The notes beneath the pieces were generated by a model that had not been told where the DNA came from, did no database searches, and saw only the letters and a program-made list of their open reading frames with translations. Positions 35,235 to 48,011 of a stretch of DNA of 64,000 nt are shown here, piece by piece (the stretch's first letter is position 1; the number at the start of each line of letters is the position of its first letter). Position numbers and translations under genes: made by a program. This DNA is from Marinobacter qingdaonensis. GTDB taxonomy: Bacteria > Pseudomonadota > Gammaproteobacteria > Pseudomonadales > Oleiphilaceae. The DNA is taken from assembly GCF_034555935.1 (NCBI RefSeq), contig NZ_JAYDCJ010000001.1, positions 248,001 to 312,000 on the forward strand, read 5' to 3'.

Positions 35235-36401
35235 ATGAAATCACAGTACTCAGAGCTCAATTTCGGCCTTGGTGAAACCCTCGACATGCTGCGCGAGCAG
35301 ATCAACGGCTTTGCCGCTGCGGAAATCGCACCACGCGCCGAAGAAATCGACCGCAACAACGAGTTCCCCATGGACCTCTGGCGCAAGATGGGCGACATGG
35401 GCCTGCTGGGCATCACTGTTTCTGAGGAATACGGTGGTTCCGACATGGGTTACCTGGCGCACGTGATCGCCATGGAAGAAATCAGCCGGGCCTCCGCCTC
35501 CGTCGGCCTGTCCTACGGCGCCCACTCCAACCTGTGCGTGAACCAGATCCACCGCAACGGCACCGAAGAGCAGAAGCAGAAGTACCTGCCCAAGCTGGTG
35601 AGCGGCGAGCACGTCGGCGCCCTGGCCATGTCCGAGCCCAACGCCGGCTCCGACGTCATCTCCATGAAACTGACCGCTCGGGACGAAGGCGACCACTTCG
35701 TGCTGAACGGCAACAAGATGTGGATCACCAACGGCCCCGACGCCAGCACCTACGTGATCTACGCCAAGACCGACACCCAGGCCGGCTCCCGCGGCGTGAC
35801 CGCCTTTATTGTCGAGCGCGACTACCCGGGCTTCAGCCGTCACCAGAAGCTGGACAAGCTGGGCATGCGCGGCTCCAACACCTGTGAGCTGGTGTTCGAA
35901 GACTGCAAGGTCCCCCGGGAAAACATCCTGGGCGGCGAAGGCAACGGCGCCAAGGTCCTGATGAGCGGCCTCGACTACGAGCGTCTGGTCCTGTCCGGCG
36001 GCCCGCTGGGCATCATGCAGGCGGCCCTGGACGTGGCCGTGCCCTACATCCGCGAGCGCAAGCAGTTCGGCCAGGCCATCGGTGAATTCGAACTGGTACA
36101 GGGCAAGATCGCCGACATGTACACCTACATGAACACCGCCAAGTCCTACGTCTACATGGTGGCCATGTCCGCCGACCGCGGTGAGACCACCCGCAAGGAC
36201 GCCGCCGGCGCCATCCTCTACTCCGCAGAGATGGCCACCAAACTGGCCCTGGACGCCATCCAGCTGCTGGGCGGTAACGGTTACATCAACGAATACCCGA
36301 CAGGCCGACTGCTGCGCGACGCCAAACTGTACGAAATCGGCGCCGGCACCTCAGAAATCCGCCGGATGCTGATCGGCCGAGAGCTGTTCCTGAACAAGTA
36401 A
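35235..36401 (+). CDS. liuA: Isovaleryl-CoA dehydrogenase
   Basis: 388 residues. It oxidises isovaleryl-CoA to 3-methylcrotonyl-CoA, the first step of the liu pathway. FAD blocks [18 protein letters not shown] and [16 protein letters not shown]. The catalytic Glu is in helix G ([11 protein letters not shown]), as in human IVD, and the MCAD position is Gly ([11 protein letters not shown]). C terminus [23 protein letters not shown] is typical of IVD. GATAGGT lies before the ATG. Ninety-one bases after liuR, so it may be co-transcribed with it. Confidence 0.95.
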   Translation: MKSQYSELNFGLGETLDMLREQINGFAAAEIAPRAEEIDRNNEFPMDLWRKMGDMGLLGITVSEEYGGSDMGYLAHVIAMEEISRASASVGLSYGAHSNLCVNQIHRNGTEEQKQKYLPKLVSGEHVGALAMSEPNAGSDVISMKLTARDEGDHFVLNGNKMWITNGPDASTYVIYAKTDTQAGSRGVTAFIVERDYPGFSRHQKLDKLGMRGSNTCELVFEDCKVPRENILGGEGNGAKVLMSGLDYERLVLSGGPLGIMQAALDVAVPYIRERKQFGQAIGEFELVQGKIADMYTYMNTAKSYVYMVAMSADRGETTRKDAAGAILYSAEMATKLALDAIQLLGGNGYINEYPTGRLLRDAKLYEIGAGTSEIRRMLIGRELFLNK

Positions 36402-36436
36402 CTCGCACCAGGACGCCAGCACCTAATGTTCGACAA

Positions 36437-36544
36437 GGAGTTGGTGGCAGTGCGGGCCGGGAATGTCGAAGGCCACGGATGGCCTTCGTCAAGCGCACAA
36501 GGATGTGCTCGTAGCGGTTCCCGGGCCGCACTGCCACCAACTCC
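36437..36544. repeat. 108-bp cruciform element between liuA and liuB with CsrA-type loops
   Basis: Outer arms of 27 bases (36437-36463 and 36518-36544) pair with one mismatch. They enclose two further hairpins: CGAAGGCC (36467-36474)/GGCCTTCG (36481-36488) with loop ACGGAT, and GCACA (36495-36499)/TGTGC (36504-36508) with loop AGGA. The second loop region reads ACAAGGATGT, matching the SELEX-derived CsrA/RsmA site (ACARGGAUGU). It would be transcribed within the liu operon. It may be a dispersed repeat, a regulatory RNA structure, or both. Confidence 0.85.
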
Positions 36545-36574
36545 GACGCCCCCGAATGCACGGATGAAAACGCT

Positions 36575-38182
<1,608 letters not shown>

Positions 38183-38196
38183 TCGGGAGACCCGTC

Positions 38197-39003
38197 ATGA
38201 CAGAACAAGAAACTGCGGTACTGATCAAACGCCGCGCCGAAGGTGTCACCGACGTGGTGCTGAACCGCCCGGACAAACGCAACGCCTTTGACGACGTCAT
38301 CATCCAGCAGCTGATCAACGCCCTGACCGAGGTCAACGACGACCCGGCCACCAAGGTGGTGGTGCTGCGCTCCGAGGGCAAGCACTTCTCCGCCGGCGCG
38401 GACCTGGGCTGGATGCGGCGCATGGCCGACAACACCCGTCAGGAAAACCTGGACGACTCCCGGGAACTGGCGCGGCTGATGAACGTGCTCAATCACCTGG
38501 CCAAGCCGGTGATCGGCCTGGTCCAGGGTGCCGCCTACGGCGGCGCGGTGGGTCTGGCCGCCTGCTGTGACATCGTCATCGCCACCGAGAAATCCAGCTT
38601 CTGCCTGAGTGAGGTCAAGCTGGGCCTGATTCCGGCGGTGATCAGCCCCTACGTGGTGCGCGCCATCGGTGAGCGCCAGGCCCGCCGCTACTTCATTTCC
38701 GCCGAGGTGTTCACCGCCCGGCAGGCGGAGCACTACGGCCTGGTGCACATGGTCTGTGACGACGTCGAGGCCATGGAAGCCCGTTGCGACGAGCTGATCC
38801 AGCAACTCGCCCTGAACGGTCCCGAGGCCATGACCGCCGCCAAGGACCTGGTGTTTGCCGTCAGCCACAAGCCGATTAACGACGCCGTGATTGACGACAC
38901 CGCCCATCGCATTGCCGATATCCGTGTCGGAGAAGAAGGCCAGGAAGGCTTGAGCGCCTTCCTGAACAAGCGTCGCGCCAACTGGATTCCGGAGAGCAAC
39001 TGA
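38197..39003 (+). CDS. liuC: Methylglutaconyl-CoA hydratase
   Basis: 268 residues, crotonase fold. Hydrates 3-methylglutaconyl-CoA to HMG-CoA. N-terminal NRPDKRNAFDD, oxyanion-hole block SEGKHFSAGADLGWMRRMAD and VQGAAYGGAVGLAACCDIVIATEKSSFCLSEVKLGLIPAVISPYVV. The ADLGWMRRM and SEVKLGLIPAVISPYV segments are characteristic of LiuC/AUH rather than enoyl-CoA hydratase. GGGAG lies before the ATG. Confidence 0.94.
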   Translation: MTEQETAVLIKRRAEGVTDVVLNRPDKRNAFDDVIIQQLINALTEVNDDPATKVVVLRSEGKHFSAGADLGWMRRMADNTRQENLDDSRELARLMNVLNHLAKPVIGLVQGAAYGGAVGLAACCDIVIATEKSSFCLSEVKLGLIPAVISPYVVRAIGERQARRYFISAEVFTARQAEHYGLVHMVCDDVEAMEARCDELIQQLALNGPEAMTAAKDLVFAVSHKPINDAVIDDTAHRIADIRVGEEGQEGLSAFLNKRRANWIPESN

Positions 39004-39004
39004 T

Positions 39005-40999
39005 ATGTTCAGCAAAATTCTGATCGCCAACCGGGGCGAAATCGCCTGCCGGATCATACAGACGGCCCACGACATGGGTATCCGCTGCGTCGCGGTCTAT
39101 TCCGACGCCGACGCCAACGCCCGCCACGTGGCCATGGCCGACGAGGCCTTCCACATCGGTCCGGCGCCCAGCTCGGAGAGCTACCTGCGCTCGGACAAGA
39201 TCATCGAAATCGCCAAGGAAAGCGGCGCCCAGGCCATTCACCCGGGTTACGGCTTCCTGTCGGAGAACACCGAATTCGCCGAGGCCTGTGAGGCCAATGA
39301 CCTGGTGTTCATCGGCCCGCCCTCTTCCGCCATCGCCGCCATGGGCTCCAAGTCCGCCGCCAAGGCGATCATGGAGAAAGCCGGGGTGCCGCTGGTACCG
39401 GGCTACCACGGCGACGACCAGTCGGTGGCAACCCTGCGCGCCGAGGCCGAGAAGTGCGGCTTCCCGCTGCTGCTGAAAGCCGTCGCCGGTGGTGGCGGTA
39501 AAGGCATGCGGGTGGTCGAGCGCATCGAGGACTTCGAGGATGCCCTGGCCGCCGCCCAGCGTGAGTCCAAGAACGCTTTCGGCAACCCGGACATGCTGAT
39601 CGAGCGCTACCTGACCCAACCGCGCCACGTCGAGATTCAGGTGTTCTGCGACCAGAGCGGCAACGGCGTCTATCTGGCCGAGCGTGACTGCTCCGTGCAG
39701 CGCCGCCACCAGAAGGTGCTGGAAGAAGCGCCGGCACCGGGTCTCAGCGAGGATACCCGCAAGGCCATGGGTGAAGCCGCCGTGCGCGCCGCCCAGGCCA
39801 TCAATTACGTCGGCGCCGGTACCGTCGAGTTTCTATACGACGTGGACGGTTCCTTCTTCTTCATGGAGATGAACACCCGGCTGCAGGTGGAGCACCCGGT
39901 CACCGAAATGGTCACCGGCCAGGATCTGGTCGAGTGGCAGCTGAAGATCGCCTGGGGCGAGCCACTGCCGCTGGCCCAGGACGACGTGAAGACCCGTGGC
40001 CACGCCCTGGAGGCGCGGATCTACGCCGAGGATCCGGACCACGATTTCCTGCCGGCCACCGGCCACCTGCGGTACCTGCGTACCCCGGACGAGAACGCCC
40101 ACGTACGCGTGGACACCGGGGTCACCGAAGGCGACGACATCAGCATCCATTACGACCCGATGATTGCCAAGCTGATCGTCTGGGACGAGACCCGGGACCA
40201 GGCCATCAACCGCATGGTGCAGGCCCTGGAGAACTACCGCATCGCCGGGGTAAAGACCAACATCCGCTTCCTGCACGCGCTGGCCGACGCCCAGCCGTTC
40301 CGGGAGCAGGACCTGACCACCGGCTTCATCGAGACCCATCGGGAGCTGCTGTTCCCGAAATCCAAACTCGATACCCACAAGGCCCTGGTGCTGGCCGCCG
40401 GCTTCGTGCTGGAAGCGCGCAAGTCCAGCGAGCCTGCGTCCACCGACCCCTGGTCACCGTTTGGCCGCCGCAACAGCTGGCGCCTGAACTCGGAATTCGC
40501 CCAGCCCCTGAAGCTGCAGGTGGGTGACGACATCCACGACATGAAGATCCTGGAACGGGACGACCGCTACCAGGTCTACGTGGGTGACAGCGTCTACAAC
40601 CTGACCGCGCGCCTGGACGAGGACTACCTGCAGGCGGTGGTCAACGGCCACCGGATCAGCGTGCACGGCAACCTGCACAACGACCAGCTGGTGCTGTTCT
40701 ACGAGGGCGACACCTTCCAGTGCACCGTCTACCGTGAAACCTATGGCCTGGAAGACATGGCCGGGGAAGGCAGCCTGGAAGCGCCCATGAACGGCGCCAT
40801 CGTGGCGGTCCAGGCCAAGGTGGGCGACAAGGTCAGCGCCGGCCAGACGCTGGTCATCATGGAAGCCATGAAGATGGAGCACGCCATCAAGGCCCCGGCC
40901 GACGGCGTGGTCAGCGAAATTTTCTTCGCCGAGGGCGACCAGGTGGCCGAGGGCGCCGAGCTGATCGCCATCGACGTGAGCGACGAAGGAGCAGAGTGA
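39005..40999 (+). CDS. liuD: 3-methylcrotonyl-CoA carboxylase, biotin-carboxylase (alpha) subunit
   Basis: 664 residues. Biotin carboxylase (1-450: [28 protein letters not shown] grasp, [19 protein letters not shown]), BT domain (about 450-580) and a biotinyl domain near the C terminus with EAMKMEHAI; the biotinylated residue is Lys623. It charges biotin with CO2 for LiuB. Its start follows the liuC stop by one base; its stop overlaps the liuE start. Confidence 0.95.
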   Translation: MFSKILIANRGEIACRIIQTAHDMGIRCVAVYSDADANARHVAMADEAFHIGPAPSSESYLRSDKIIEIAKESGAQAIHPGYGFLSENTEFAEACEANDLVFIGPPSSAIAAMGSKSAAKAIMEKAGVPLVPGYHGDDQSVATLRAEAEKCGFPLLLKAVAGGGGKGMRVVERIEDFEDALAAAQRESKNAFGNPDMLIERYLTQPRHVEIQVFCDQSGNGVYLAERDCSVQRRHQKVLEEAPAPGLSEDTRKAMGEAAVRAAQAINYVGAGTVEFLYDVDGSFFFMEMNTRLQVEHPVTEMVTGQDLVEWQLKIAWGEPLPLAQDDVKTRGHALEARIYAEDPDHDFLPATGHLRYLRTPDENAHVRVDTGVTEGDDISIHYDPMIAKLIVWDETRDQAINRMVQALENYRIAGVKTNIRFLHALADAQPFREQDLTTGFIETHRELLFPKSKLDTHKALVLAAGFVLEARKSSEPASTDPWSPFGRRNSWRLNSEFAQPLKLQVGDDIHDMKILERDDRYQVYVGDSVYNLTARLDEDYLQAVVNGHRISVHGNLHNDQLVLFYEGDTFQCTVYRETYGLEDMAGEGSLEAPMNGAIVAVQAKVGDKVSAGQTLVIMEAMKMEHAIKAPADGVVSEIFFAEGDQVAEGAELIAIDVSDEGAE

Positions 41000-41904
41000 T
41001 GGCCTTCCCGAAACAGGTTCGCCTGGTGGAGATGAGCCCCCGGGACGGGTTGCAGAACGAACCTGGCCCGGTCATCGCCACCCGCATCAAGACCGGACTG
41101 ATCGACCGGCTGGCCGGCTGTGGCCTGACCCACATTGAGTCCGCTAGCTTCGTTTCGCCCAAATGGGTGCCGCAGATGGGCGATGCCGCCAAGGTCATGG
41201 CCGGCATCACCCGCAAACCGGGGGTGCGCTACTCGGTGCTGACCCCCAACCTGCGGGGATTCGAAAATGCCCTGGAAGCGGGCGTCGACGAGGTGGCGGT
41301 GTTTGCCGCCGCCTCCGAGTCGTTCAGCCAGAAGAACATCAACTGTTCCATCGCCGAGAGCCTGGAGCGCTTCCACCCGGTGATGGAAGCCGCCAACCAG
41401 CACGGCATTCCGGTCCGTGGCTACGTCTCCACGGTGCTGGGTTGCCCGTACGAGGGCAGCATTCAGCCGGCCCAAGTGGCCAAGGTCGCCAAGGACCTGG
41501 CCGACATGGGCTGCTACGAGATCTCCCTGGGTGACACCATCGGCGTCGGCACACCGCTGAAGGCCAAGCGCATGCTCGAAGCGGTGGCCAAGGACGTGCC
41601 CGTCGACAAACTCGCCGCCCACTTCCACGACACCTATGGCCAGGCCCTGGCCAATCTGTACGCGGTGCTGGAGGAAGGCGTGGCGGTCATCGACGCCTCG
41701 GTCGCCGGTCTCGGCGGCTGCCCCTACGCCAAGGGCGCCTCCGGCAACGTCGCCACCGAGGACGTGCTATATCTGCTTCAAGGACTCGGCATTGAGACCG
41801 GCGTGGATCTGGACAAACTGGCCGCGGTGGGCGACTGGATCAGTGGCCAGCTTCGTCGTCACAACGGCTCCAAGGTAGGCCAGGCACTTGGCGGCAAGTG
41901 CTGA
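40999..41904 (+). CDS. liuE: Hydroxymethylglutaryl-CoA lyase
   Basis: 301 residues. Splits HMG-CoA into acetoacetate and acetyl-CoA, ending leucine degradation. TIM-barrel markers: [39 protein letters not shown], and the active-site Cys in [20 protein letters not shown]. The ATG overlaps the liuD TGA. Confidence 0.95.
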   Translation: MAFPKQVRLVEMSPRDGLQNEPGPVIATRIKTGLIDRLAGCGLTHIESASFVSPKWVPQMGDAAKVMAGITRKPGVRYSVLTPNLRGFENALEAGVDEVAVFAAASESFSQKNINCSIAESLERFHPVMEAANQHGIPVRGYVSTVLGCPYEGSIQPAQVAKVAKDLADMGCYEISLGDTIGVGTPLKAKRMLEAVAKDVPVDKLAAHFHDTYGQALANLYAVLEEGVAVIDASVAGLGGCPYAKGASGNVATEDVLYLLQGLGIETGVDLDKLAAVGDWISGQLRRHNGSKVGQALGGKC

Positions 41905-41922
41905 CACAACAAAGGATCTGAC

Positions 41923-42501
41923 ATGAACCCGAACAAGAACGTAGTGGCCCTGGACCTTCCCATTCCGGAAATCTCGGATATGCCGGAGGACACCCAGAAG
42001 TACTTCCAGATCTGCCAGGAAAAACTGGGCATGATCCCCAACGTGCTCACCGCCTACAGCCAGAACCTGAAACAGCTGGAAGGCTTCACCCGACTGTACA
42101 ACGAGCTGATGCTGGGCGAAGGCGAGCTGAGCAAGCTCGAGCGGGAGATGATCGCCGTGGTGGTCTCGTCCGAGAACAAATGCTTCTACTGCCTGGTGGC
42201 CCATGGCGCCGCCGTGCGCGTGCTCAGCGGCGACCCGCTGCTGGGAGAGCACCTGGTGATGAACTACCGCAGCGCCCAGCTGGACCAGCGCCAGCGCGCC
42301 ATGCTGGATTATGCCTCGCTGCTGACCCGTTCACCGGCCACGGTGACCGAGGCGCATACCCAGACCCTGCGGGAGGCCGGCTTCAGCGACCGGGCCATCT
42401 GGGACATCGCCAACCTGATCGGTTTCTACAACATGTCCAACCGCGTGGCCATTGCCAGCGATATGCAACCGAACACCGAATACCACAGCCAGAGTCGCTA
42501 G
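41923..42501 (+). CDS. Peroxidase-related AhpD/CMD-fold protein
   Basis: 192 residues, carboxymuconolactone-decarboxylase fold. The CxxC motif with its downstream His is [14 protein letters not shown], as in AhpD-type peroxidases, and FLNMSNRVA-type C-terminal helix ([14 protein letters not shown]) is present. The matching subfamily is annotated as uncharacterised peroxidase-related. It sits inside the liu operon, 18 bases after liuE. It may detoxify peroxide from the acyl-CoA dehydrogenases, an inference. Confidence 0.85.
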   Translation: MNPNKNVVALDLPIPEISDMPEDTQKYFQICQEKLGMIPNVLTAYSQNLKQLEGFTRLYNELMLGEGELSKLEREMIAVVVSSENKCFYCLVAHGAAVRVLSGDPLLGEHLVMNYRSAQLDQRQRAMLDYASLLTRSPATVTEAHTQTLREAGFSDRAIWDIANLIGFYNMSNRVAIASDMQPNTEYHSQSR

Positions 42502-42553
42502 CAGGCCAACCGCCCTGCTCGCCCTCACTACAAAAACAACGGAGGCAGAGACA

Positions 42554-44242
<1,689 letters not shown>

Positions 44243-44270
44243 GCTCGGGCCAACCCTCGTGTAATCCATC

Positions 44271-44295
44271 AAACCCCGGCCAATGGTCGGGGTTT
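44271..44295 (+). terminator. Terminator of the liu operon
   Basis: AAACCCCGGCC (44271-44281) / GGTCGGGGTTT (44285-44295), an 11-base stem with one G-T pair and an AAT loop, followed by GTTGTTTGC. It lies 28 bases after the acyl-CoA ligase stop. Confidence 0.8.
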
Positions 44296-44501
44296 GTTGT
44301 TTGCAGTCTCCACGCATCGGCCCGCGAACAGTACGGGGCGCTTTTCCAGAGTCTGATTGATTGACTATTTTATTAGTGAACAGATCCTCAAACAGCAGTC
44401 ACGAAGGATTCAAACCAGTAGTGCCAGCTTGATGTCTACCTAAGCGCCGCAAGGAACAGCCTGGGCAATGCCCAATGGGCTCCGACAGGACAGGAGGTCT
44501 T

Positions 44502-45044
44502 GTGAAAACGCTGCTACGGGCATCCGGGAAAGGCTTGTTGATCTTCTGTCTCGGTCTGACCGGGGCCGGGGTTGCCAGTGGAGACTCGTTGTCCCTGGCT
44601 GGCTCTTATTCACCGTCCAAGGTTGTGGGAGGGCGGCTGTCTTATCGCCCTGACCCGTTGCCGGTCGTGTTGCCGGCCTGGCTCGGCAGCCCTGCCCTGT
44701 TTCTCGAATTCTCGTTAAACACCTGGGTAGAGTCCAGGCGCGATGACGAGGCGGTCACATCCCTAGCCGCGTCGCCTGTGCTGCAGTGGCCCCTCTCTGG
44801 AGAAGAGGCCTCCCTCTTCCTGGAAGCCGGAATTGGTCTGGCGCTGATTGATTTTATCCAGATAGGCGGGCGTGACCTGTCTTCCCATGTCCAGTTCGAA
44901 GACCGGATTGGTGTGAGTTGGGTCTACAGCGACAACCAGAAGTCGAGCATTAATCTCAATATTTTCCATTACTCCAATGCCGGTATTAAGCAACCGAACC
45001 AGGGCCTGAATTTACTGGTTCTCGGCTGGAGTCGTCGGCTATGA
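44502..45044 (+). CDS. PagL-like lipid A 3-O-deacylase, catalytic Glu changed
   Basis: 180 residues from GTG 44502 (AGGAGG upstream; ATG 44475 is in frame but lacks one). Signal peptide to about residue 27, then a small outer-membrane beta-barrel pattern ending in Leu. It carries FHYSNAGIKQPNQG, the hallmark of PagL with catalytic His156 and Ser158. The third residue of the triad, a Glu twelve after Ser in Pseudomonas PagL, is Asn170 here. It should trim an acyl chain from lipid A if active. Preceded by an intergenic region with no gene (44296-44501). Confidence 0.82.
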   Translation: MKTLLRASGKGLLIFCLGLTGAGVASGDSLSLAGSYSPSKVVGGRLSYRPDPLPVVLPAWLGSPALFLEFSLNTWVESRRDDEAVTSLAASPVLQWPLSGEEASLFLEAGIGLALIDFIQIGGRDLSSHVQFEDRIGVSWVYSDNQKSSINLNIFHYSNAGIKQPNQGLNLLVLGWSRRL

Positions 45045-45069
45045 GCCAAACATAGAATCCATTGGCTCA
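45042..45069. terminator. Hairpin directly after the PagL-like gene
   Basis: TGAGCCAA (45042-45049) and TTGGCTCA (45062-45069), a perfect eight-base stem with a twelve-base loop. The stem begins inside the stop codon. No T-run follows, so it may stabilise the mRNA end rather than terminate. Confidence 0.45.
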
Positions 45070-45098
45070 GGCAGCATCCGGAAATTCCACCCGGCGGC

Positions 45099-45178
45099 CT
45101 GATTGCCTTCCGCCAGGGTCAGATCCCTCACTTCAGGATCCCGACGAGCCACAAGTTCGTGGGCGTGTTCACCATGAA
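45099..45178 (+). pseudogene. Remnant of an acyl-CoA ligase C terminus
   Basis: These 80 bases translate in one frame as LIAFRQGQIPHFRIP and then TSHKFVGVFTMN. Residues [15 protein letters not shown] and [11 protein letters not shown] of the ligase at 42554-44242 (bases 44093-44172) align without gaps, and the DNA keeps most positions. The fragment has no start and lacks the rest of the gene. The simplest origin is duplication of the liu-operon ligase followed by deletion and drift. Confidence 0.8.
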
Positions 45179-45220
45179 CGGCGCCGCCATACTGGGCTAT
45201 CCTGATAGGTACTGGCTCGC

Positions 45221-46042
45221 ATGGGCGTCACACGATGGTTCTCAGCACCTGCCATGATCAAGCTGCTCTTCACGATAACGCTGCTACTGTTCGGCACTGC
45301 CCTCCAGGCCGAAACCACTGAGGACCGCTCCTCCCTGCACTTCTGCAACAGCCATTGGCCGCCCTTCAGTTACGGCGACAAGGCCGGTCAGCCCACCGGC
45401 GGCTACGCCATCGAGTTCATGCAGGAAATTTCCAAACGCATCGACCGCTCCGTGCGCCTGAGCATCCTGCCCTGGCTCCGGTGCCTGAGGCTGGCCGAGA
45501 TCGGGCAGGTGGACGGCATCATGCTGCTGACCGCGAACGAGGAGCGCCGGCGCTTCCTGCACCTGACCGACGCCCTGCTGGAAGACGCCAACCTGCTCTG
45601 GTACCTGAGTGACAGCCAGCATATTGCCGAGCGAACCTCGTTCGAGGAACTCAAGGGCCTCAGGATCGGTATCGTCGAGGGCTTCAACTACGGCGAGGAA
45701 TTCATTGCTGCCAGGAACGAACTCGAACTGGACGTGGAGCCCGCGCCCTCGGTCTACAGCAACTTCCTGAAGTTACAGCGCGGCTGGATTGATGTTTTCC
45801 TGGTTAACCGGGTGGTGGCGGATTTTACCCTGCTGAAGCGCCCGGACTTGAGAGCTCTTTTCGTAGCTCGCCGCGGGCCCTTCGAGCCGGTGGGCTTCCG
45901 GGTCGGACTGTCGAAGGCGGGCCGGGCCGCCGACCTGCTCGACCAGTTCAACTCGGCCATCGCCGACATGACCCGGGAAGAGGTCGTAGCCGGCATACTC
46001 AGGTATCCGCCCCTGGTCCTGCAGATCGAAGCGTCTGACTAG
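45221..46042 (+). CDS. Periplasmic solute-binding protein, family 3
   Basis: 273 residues. Signal peptide with the core IKLLFTITLLLFGTALQA; ATG 45254 would start exactly at that core and may be the true start. Mature part: HFCNSHWPPFSYGD...PTGGYAIEFMQEISKR and the ELKGLRIGIVEGFNYGEEF hinge, typical of the amino-acid-binding or transporter-substrate-binding-domain family. No permease or ATPase is adjacent, so it may serve a distant transporter or act as a sensor-like orphan. The upstream ligase remnant ends 43 bases before it. Confidence 0.8.
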   Translation: MGVTRWFSAPAMIKLLFTITLLLFGTALQAETTEDRSSLHFCNSHWPPFSYGDKAGQPTGGYAIEFMQEISKRIDRSVRLSILPWLRCLRLAEIGQVDGIMLLTANEERRRFLHLTDALLEDANLLWYLSDSQHIAERTSFEELKGLRIGIVEGFNYGEEFIAARNELELDVEPAPSVYSNFLKLQRGWIDVFLVNRVVADFTLLKRPDLRALFVARRGPFEPVGFRVGLSKAGRAADLLDQFNSAIADMTREEVVAGILRYPPLVLQIEASD

Positions 46043-46100
46043 CCCCCAAGCATGAGCGATCGTCACAGCGACCATCCCATCTGTTGAGCTATCCTCGCCC

Positions 46101-46250
46101 TTATCCCTGCCGGTTGCGGCCCCGGACAAAGCCCAGCCAGCCCTGGAAGGCGACCGCTCGCAGGTGGCGGGCGCGGCGGTTGTAATGGCGATAGTCGATG
46201 GCACCGGTTTCGGTTCGAACAATTTCAGTAGCCTGGCGTGCGTGGCACAT
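46101..46250 (-). CDS. Small basic 49-aa protein divergent from the LysR gene
   Basis: An intact 49-codon ORF from ATG 46250 to TAA, with GAGGAT upstream. It starts MCHARQATEIVRTETGAIDYR, has a His/Tyr/Arg-rich middle (HYNRRARHLRAVAF) and ends WLGFVRGRNRQG. Family not recognised. The placement, divergent from a GcvA-like LysR gene, resembles the small-protein/LysR pairs common in pseudomonads, which suggests that the LysR protein may control it. Confidence 0.6.
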   Translation of the reverse strand: MCHARQATEIVRTETGAIDYRHYNRRARHLRAVAFQGWLGFVRGRNRQG

Positions 46251-46354
46251 GGGAACAATCCTCAGATGGTGAATCCTGGGTAAAGGTTAGGCCTGCACCT
46301 ATCTCACTGACAAAGGACTTATATTGAGGTCACAGATGAGCTATCCTCATCCGT

Positions 46355-47242
46355 ATGCGCACCCGCCTGTCCCTCCAGAACCTGAACACCTTTGCCGTGG
46401 CCGCCGAAACCCTGAGTTTCCAGCGTGCGGCCCAGGCCCTGCACGTCAGCCCGTCGGCCGTGAGCCACCAGATTCGCAGCCTGGAGTCGCAGCTCGAGTA
46501 CCCCCTGTTTGAGCGGGGCGACAAGAGCATTCGCCTCACCCCACGGGGCAATGAGCTCTACCTGGATATTCGCGGCGCGTTCAAGCAGATCCATGAGGCC
46601 AGCCGCAAAGCCTTGCGCGGGCCAGAAGACAGCGCCCTGGCCCTGTCGGTGGCGCCGGTGTTCGCCACCCGCTGGCTGCTGCCGCGCCTGCGGAATTTTC
46701 GCCAGCAACATCCCGACATCACCCTGTCGGTGATCGCCAGTTCGGCCATGGCCGACTTCCAGCACGACCCGTTCGACGCCGCCATCCGCATGGGTGACGG
46801 TGCCTGGCCGGATAACGTCTCCACCCGGCTGTTCGACCGGCGCATTGTCGCGGCCTGCCGTCCGGAGTTGATCAAACGCCACGGCGGCCCATTCCCGCTG
46901 GACCAGCTGATCCGGCAACCCCTGATCCACAACTCGCTCATGCCCAGCCTGTGGGATGAATGGCTCAACTCCGCCGGCTTCGCACCCCCGGACACCCTGC
47001 CGGGCATCCAGGTCCAGGGCATTTCCCAGGTCATGGAGGTCATCGGCGGGGACGACGCCATCGGCCTGGTGGATTTGAGCTTCATCCAACAGGACCTGGA
47101 CGCCGGACGCCTATCGCTGGGTAACGATCACGTACTCTCGGATGGTCAGGGCTTTTTCCTGACCTATCCCCAGTCCATGCAGGACCGAAACTCCCTCCGT
47201 CTGTTCGAGCAGTGGCTGCTGACCCAAATTGCCCAGCGATAA
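46355..47242 (+). CDS. LysR-family regulator, GcvA-like
   Basis: 295 residues. N-terminal helix-turn-helix (LNTFAVAAETLSFQRAAQALHVSPSAVSHQIRSLESQLEYPLFER) and a type-2 periplasmic-binding-like effector domain (about 95-290, ALSVAPVFATRWLLPRL, DAAIRMGDGAW). GcvA-like members often regulate glycine or amino-acid genes. Its target is unknown; the divergent 49-aa gene is the first candidate. The start lies 104 bases from that gene's start, and the space between contains the shared promoter. Confidence 0.9.
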   Translation: MRTRLSLQNLNTFAVAAETLSFQRAAQALHVSPSAVSHQIRSLESQLEYPLFERGDKSIRLTPRGNELYLDIRGAFKQIHEASRKALRGPEDSALALSVAPVFATRWLLPRLRNFRQQHPDITLSVIASSAMADFQHDPFDAAIRMGDGAWPDNVSTRLFDRRIVAACRPELIKRHGGPFPLDQLIRQPLIHNSLMPSLWDEWLNSAGFAPPDTLPGIQVQGISQVMEVIGGDDAIGLVDLSFIQQDLDAGRLSLGNDHVLSDGQGFFLTYPQSMQDRNSLRLFEQWLLTQIAQR

Positions 47243-47296
47243 GCCGCTGACCACAGCTTGATCAGCCACAGCTTTTCCAATGCTTTTCGGGCTGAG

Positions 47297-47354
47297 TTGA
47301 CAGTTTTCGTTTAACTGCTATGTTACTGTCGTAAACATTGTTAACACTGTTAAC
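47297..47354 (+). promoter_or_regulatory. Promoter and operator of the TetR gene
   Basis: TTGACA (47297-47302), 16 bases, TATGTT (47319-47324). A perfect inverted repeat GTTAACA-C-TGTTAAC (47340-47354) sits just after the expected transcript start. This is a typical autorepressor layout for a TetR protein. Confidence 0.7.
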
Positions 47355-47380
47355 TTAGCACCGGAAAGCAGCGAGAATTC

Positions 47381-47980
47381 ATGGCCCAAACCGCTTCCTA
47401 CCATCACGGCGACCTGCGACAGCAAGCCCATCAACTGGCGCTGGACACGCTTCGTAACCAGGGCGATACCGCCATCAGCCTGCGCGCCCTGGCCAAGGAG
47501 CTTGGGGTCAGTGCCCCTGCCCTGTACCGACACTTTGCCGACCGGGAAAGCCTGTTGGCGGCGTTGGCGGTCACCGGCTTTGAGGAGCTTCGGGATCGGC
47601 TGCTCGCGGTGAACCAGCAGGTGCCCCGCCGGGCGCTGATCGACATTGGCCTGGTCTACGTGGCCTTCGCCCAGGACGAACCCAATCTGTACCGGCTGAT
47701 GTTTGGCGGCCGGGTGCTGCCCAAGGACGCGCACCCTCGGCTGGATCAAGCCGGCCACGGCGCCTTTCACGTGCTGCAGGACACCATCGACCGGGCCCAG
47801 CAAGCCGGTTATCTCAAGCCCATGCCCCTGGCGATCATGACCGCGGCCGCCTGGTCGCTGGTCCATGGCCTGGCGCAACTGACCATCGATGGCCACCTGC
47901 CGGCGGCCAACGCGGAACCCATGCTGGCCGAGGGTGTCCTTAGCCTGCTGCTGGACGGTTCCCGCTCTGACCTGACCTGA
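47381..47980 (+). CDS. TetR-family regulator
   Basis: 199 residues. N-terminal TetR helix-turn-helix (YHHGDLRQQAHQLALDTL, AISLRALAKELGVSAPALYRHFADRESLLAALA) and a C-terminal TetR_C_33-like domain with VHGLAQLTIDG. Thirty-one bases before the FAD oxidoreductase gene and so probably co-transcribed with it. Operator-like repeat upstream. Confidence 0.9.
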   Translation: MAQTASYHHGDLRQQAHQLALDTLRNQGDTAISLRALAKELGVSAPALYRHFADRESLLAALAVTGFEELRDRLLAVNQQVPRRALIDIGLVYVAFAQDEPNLYRLMFGGRVLPKDAHPRLDQAGHGAFHVLQDTIDRAQQAGYLKPMPLAIMTAAAWSLVHGLAQLTIDGHLPAANAEPMLAEGVLSLLLDGSRSDLT

Positions 47981-48011
47981 AACGACAAACAAGCCCCGAG
48001 GAACTTGCCCC

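Noticed and set aside
36437..36544. tRNA gene suggested by the three-stem cruciform
   Set aside because: The outer stem is 27 bases, there is no T-loop GTTCGA or CCA end, and loop sizes do not fit a tRNA.
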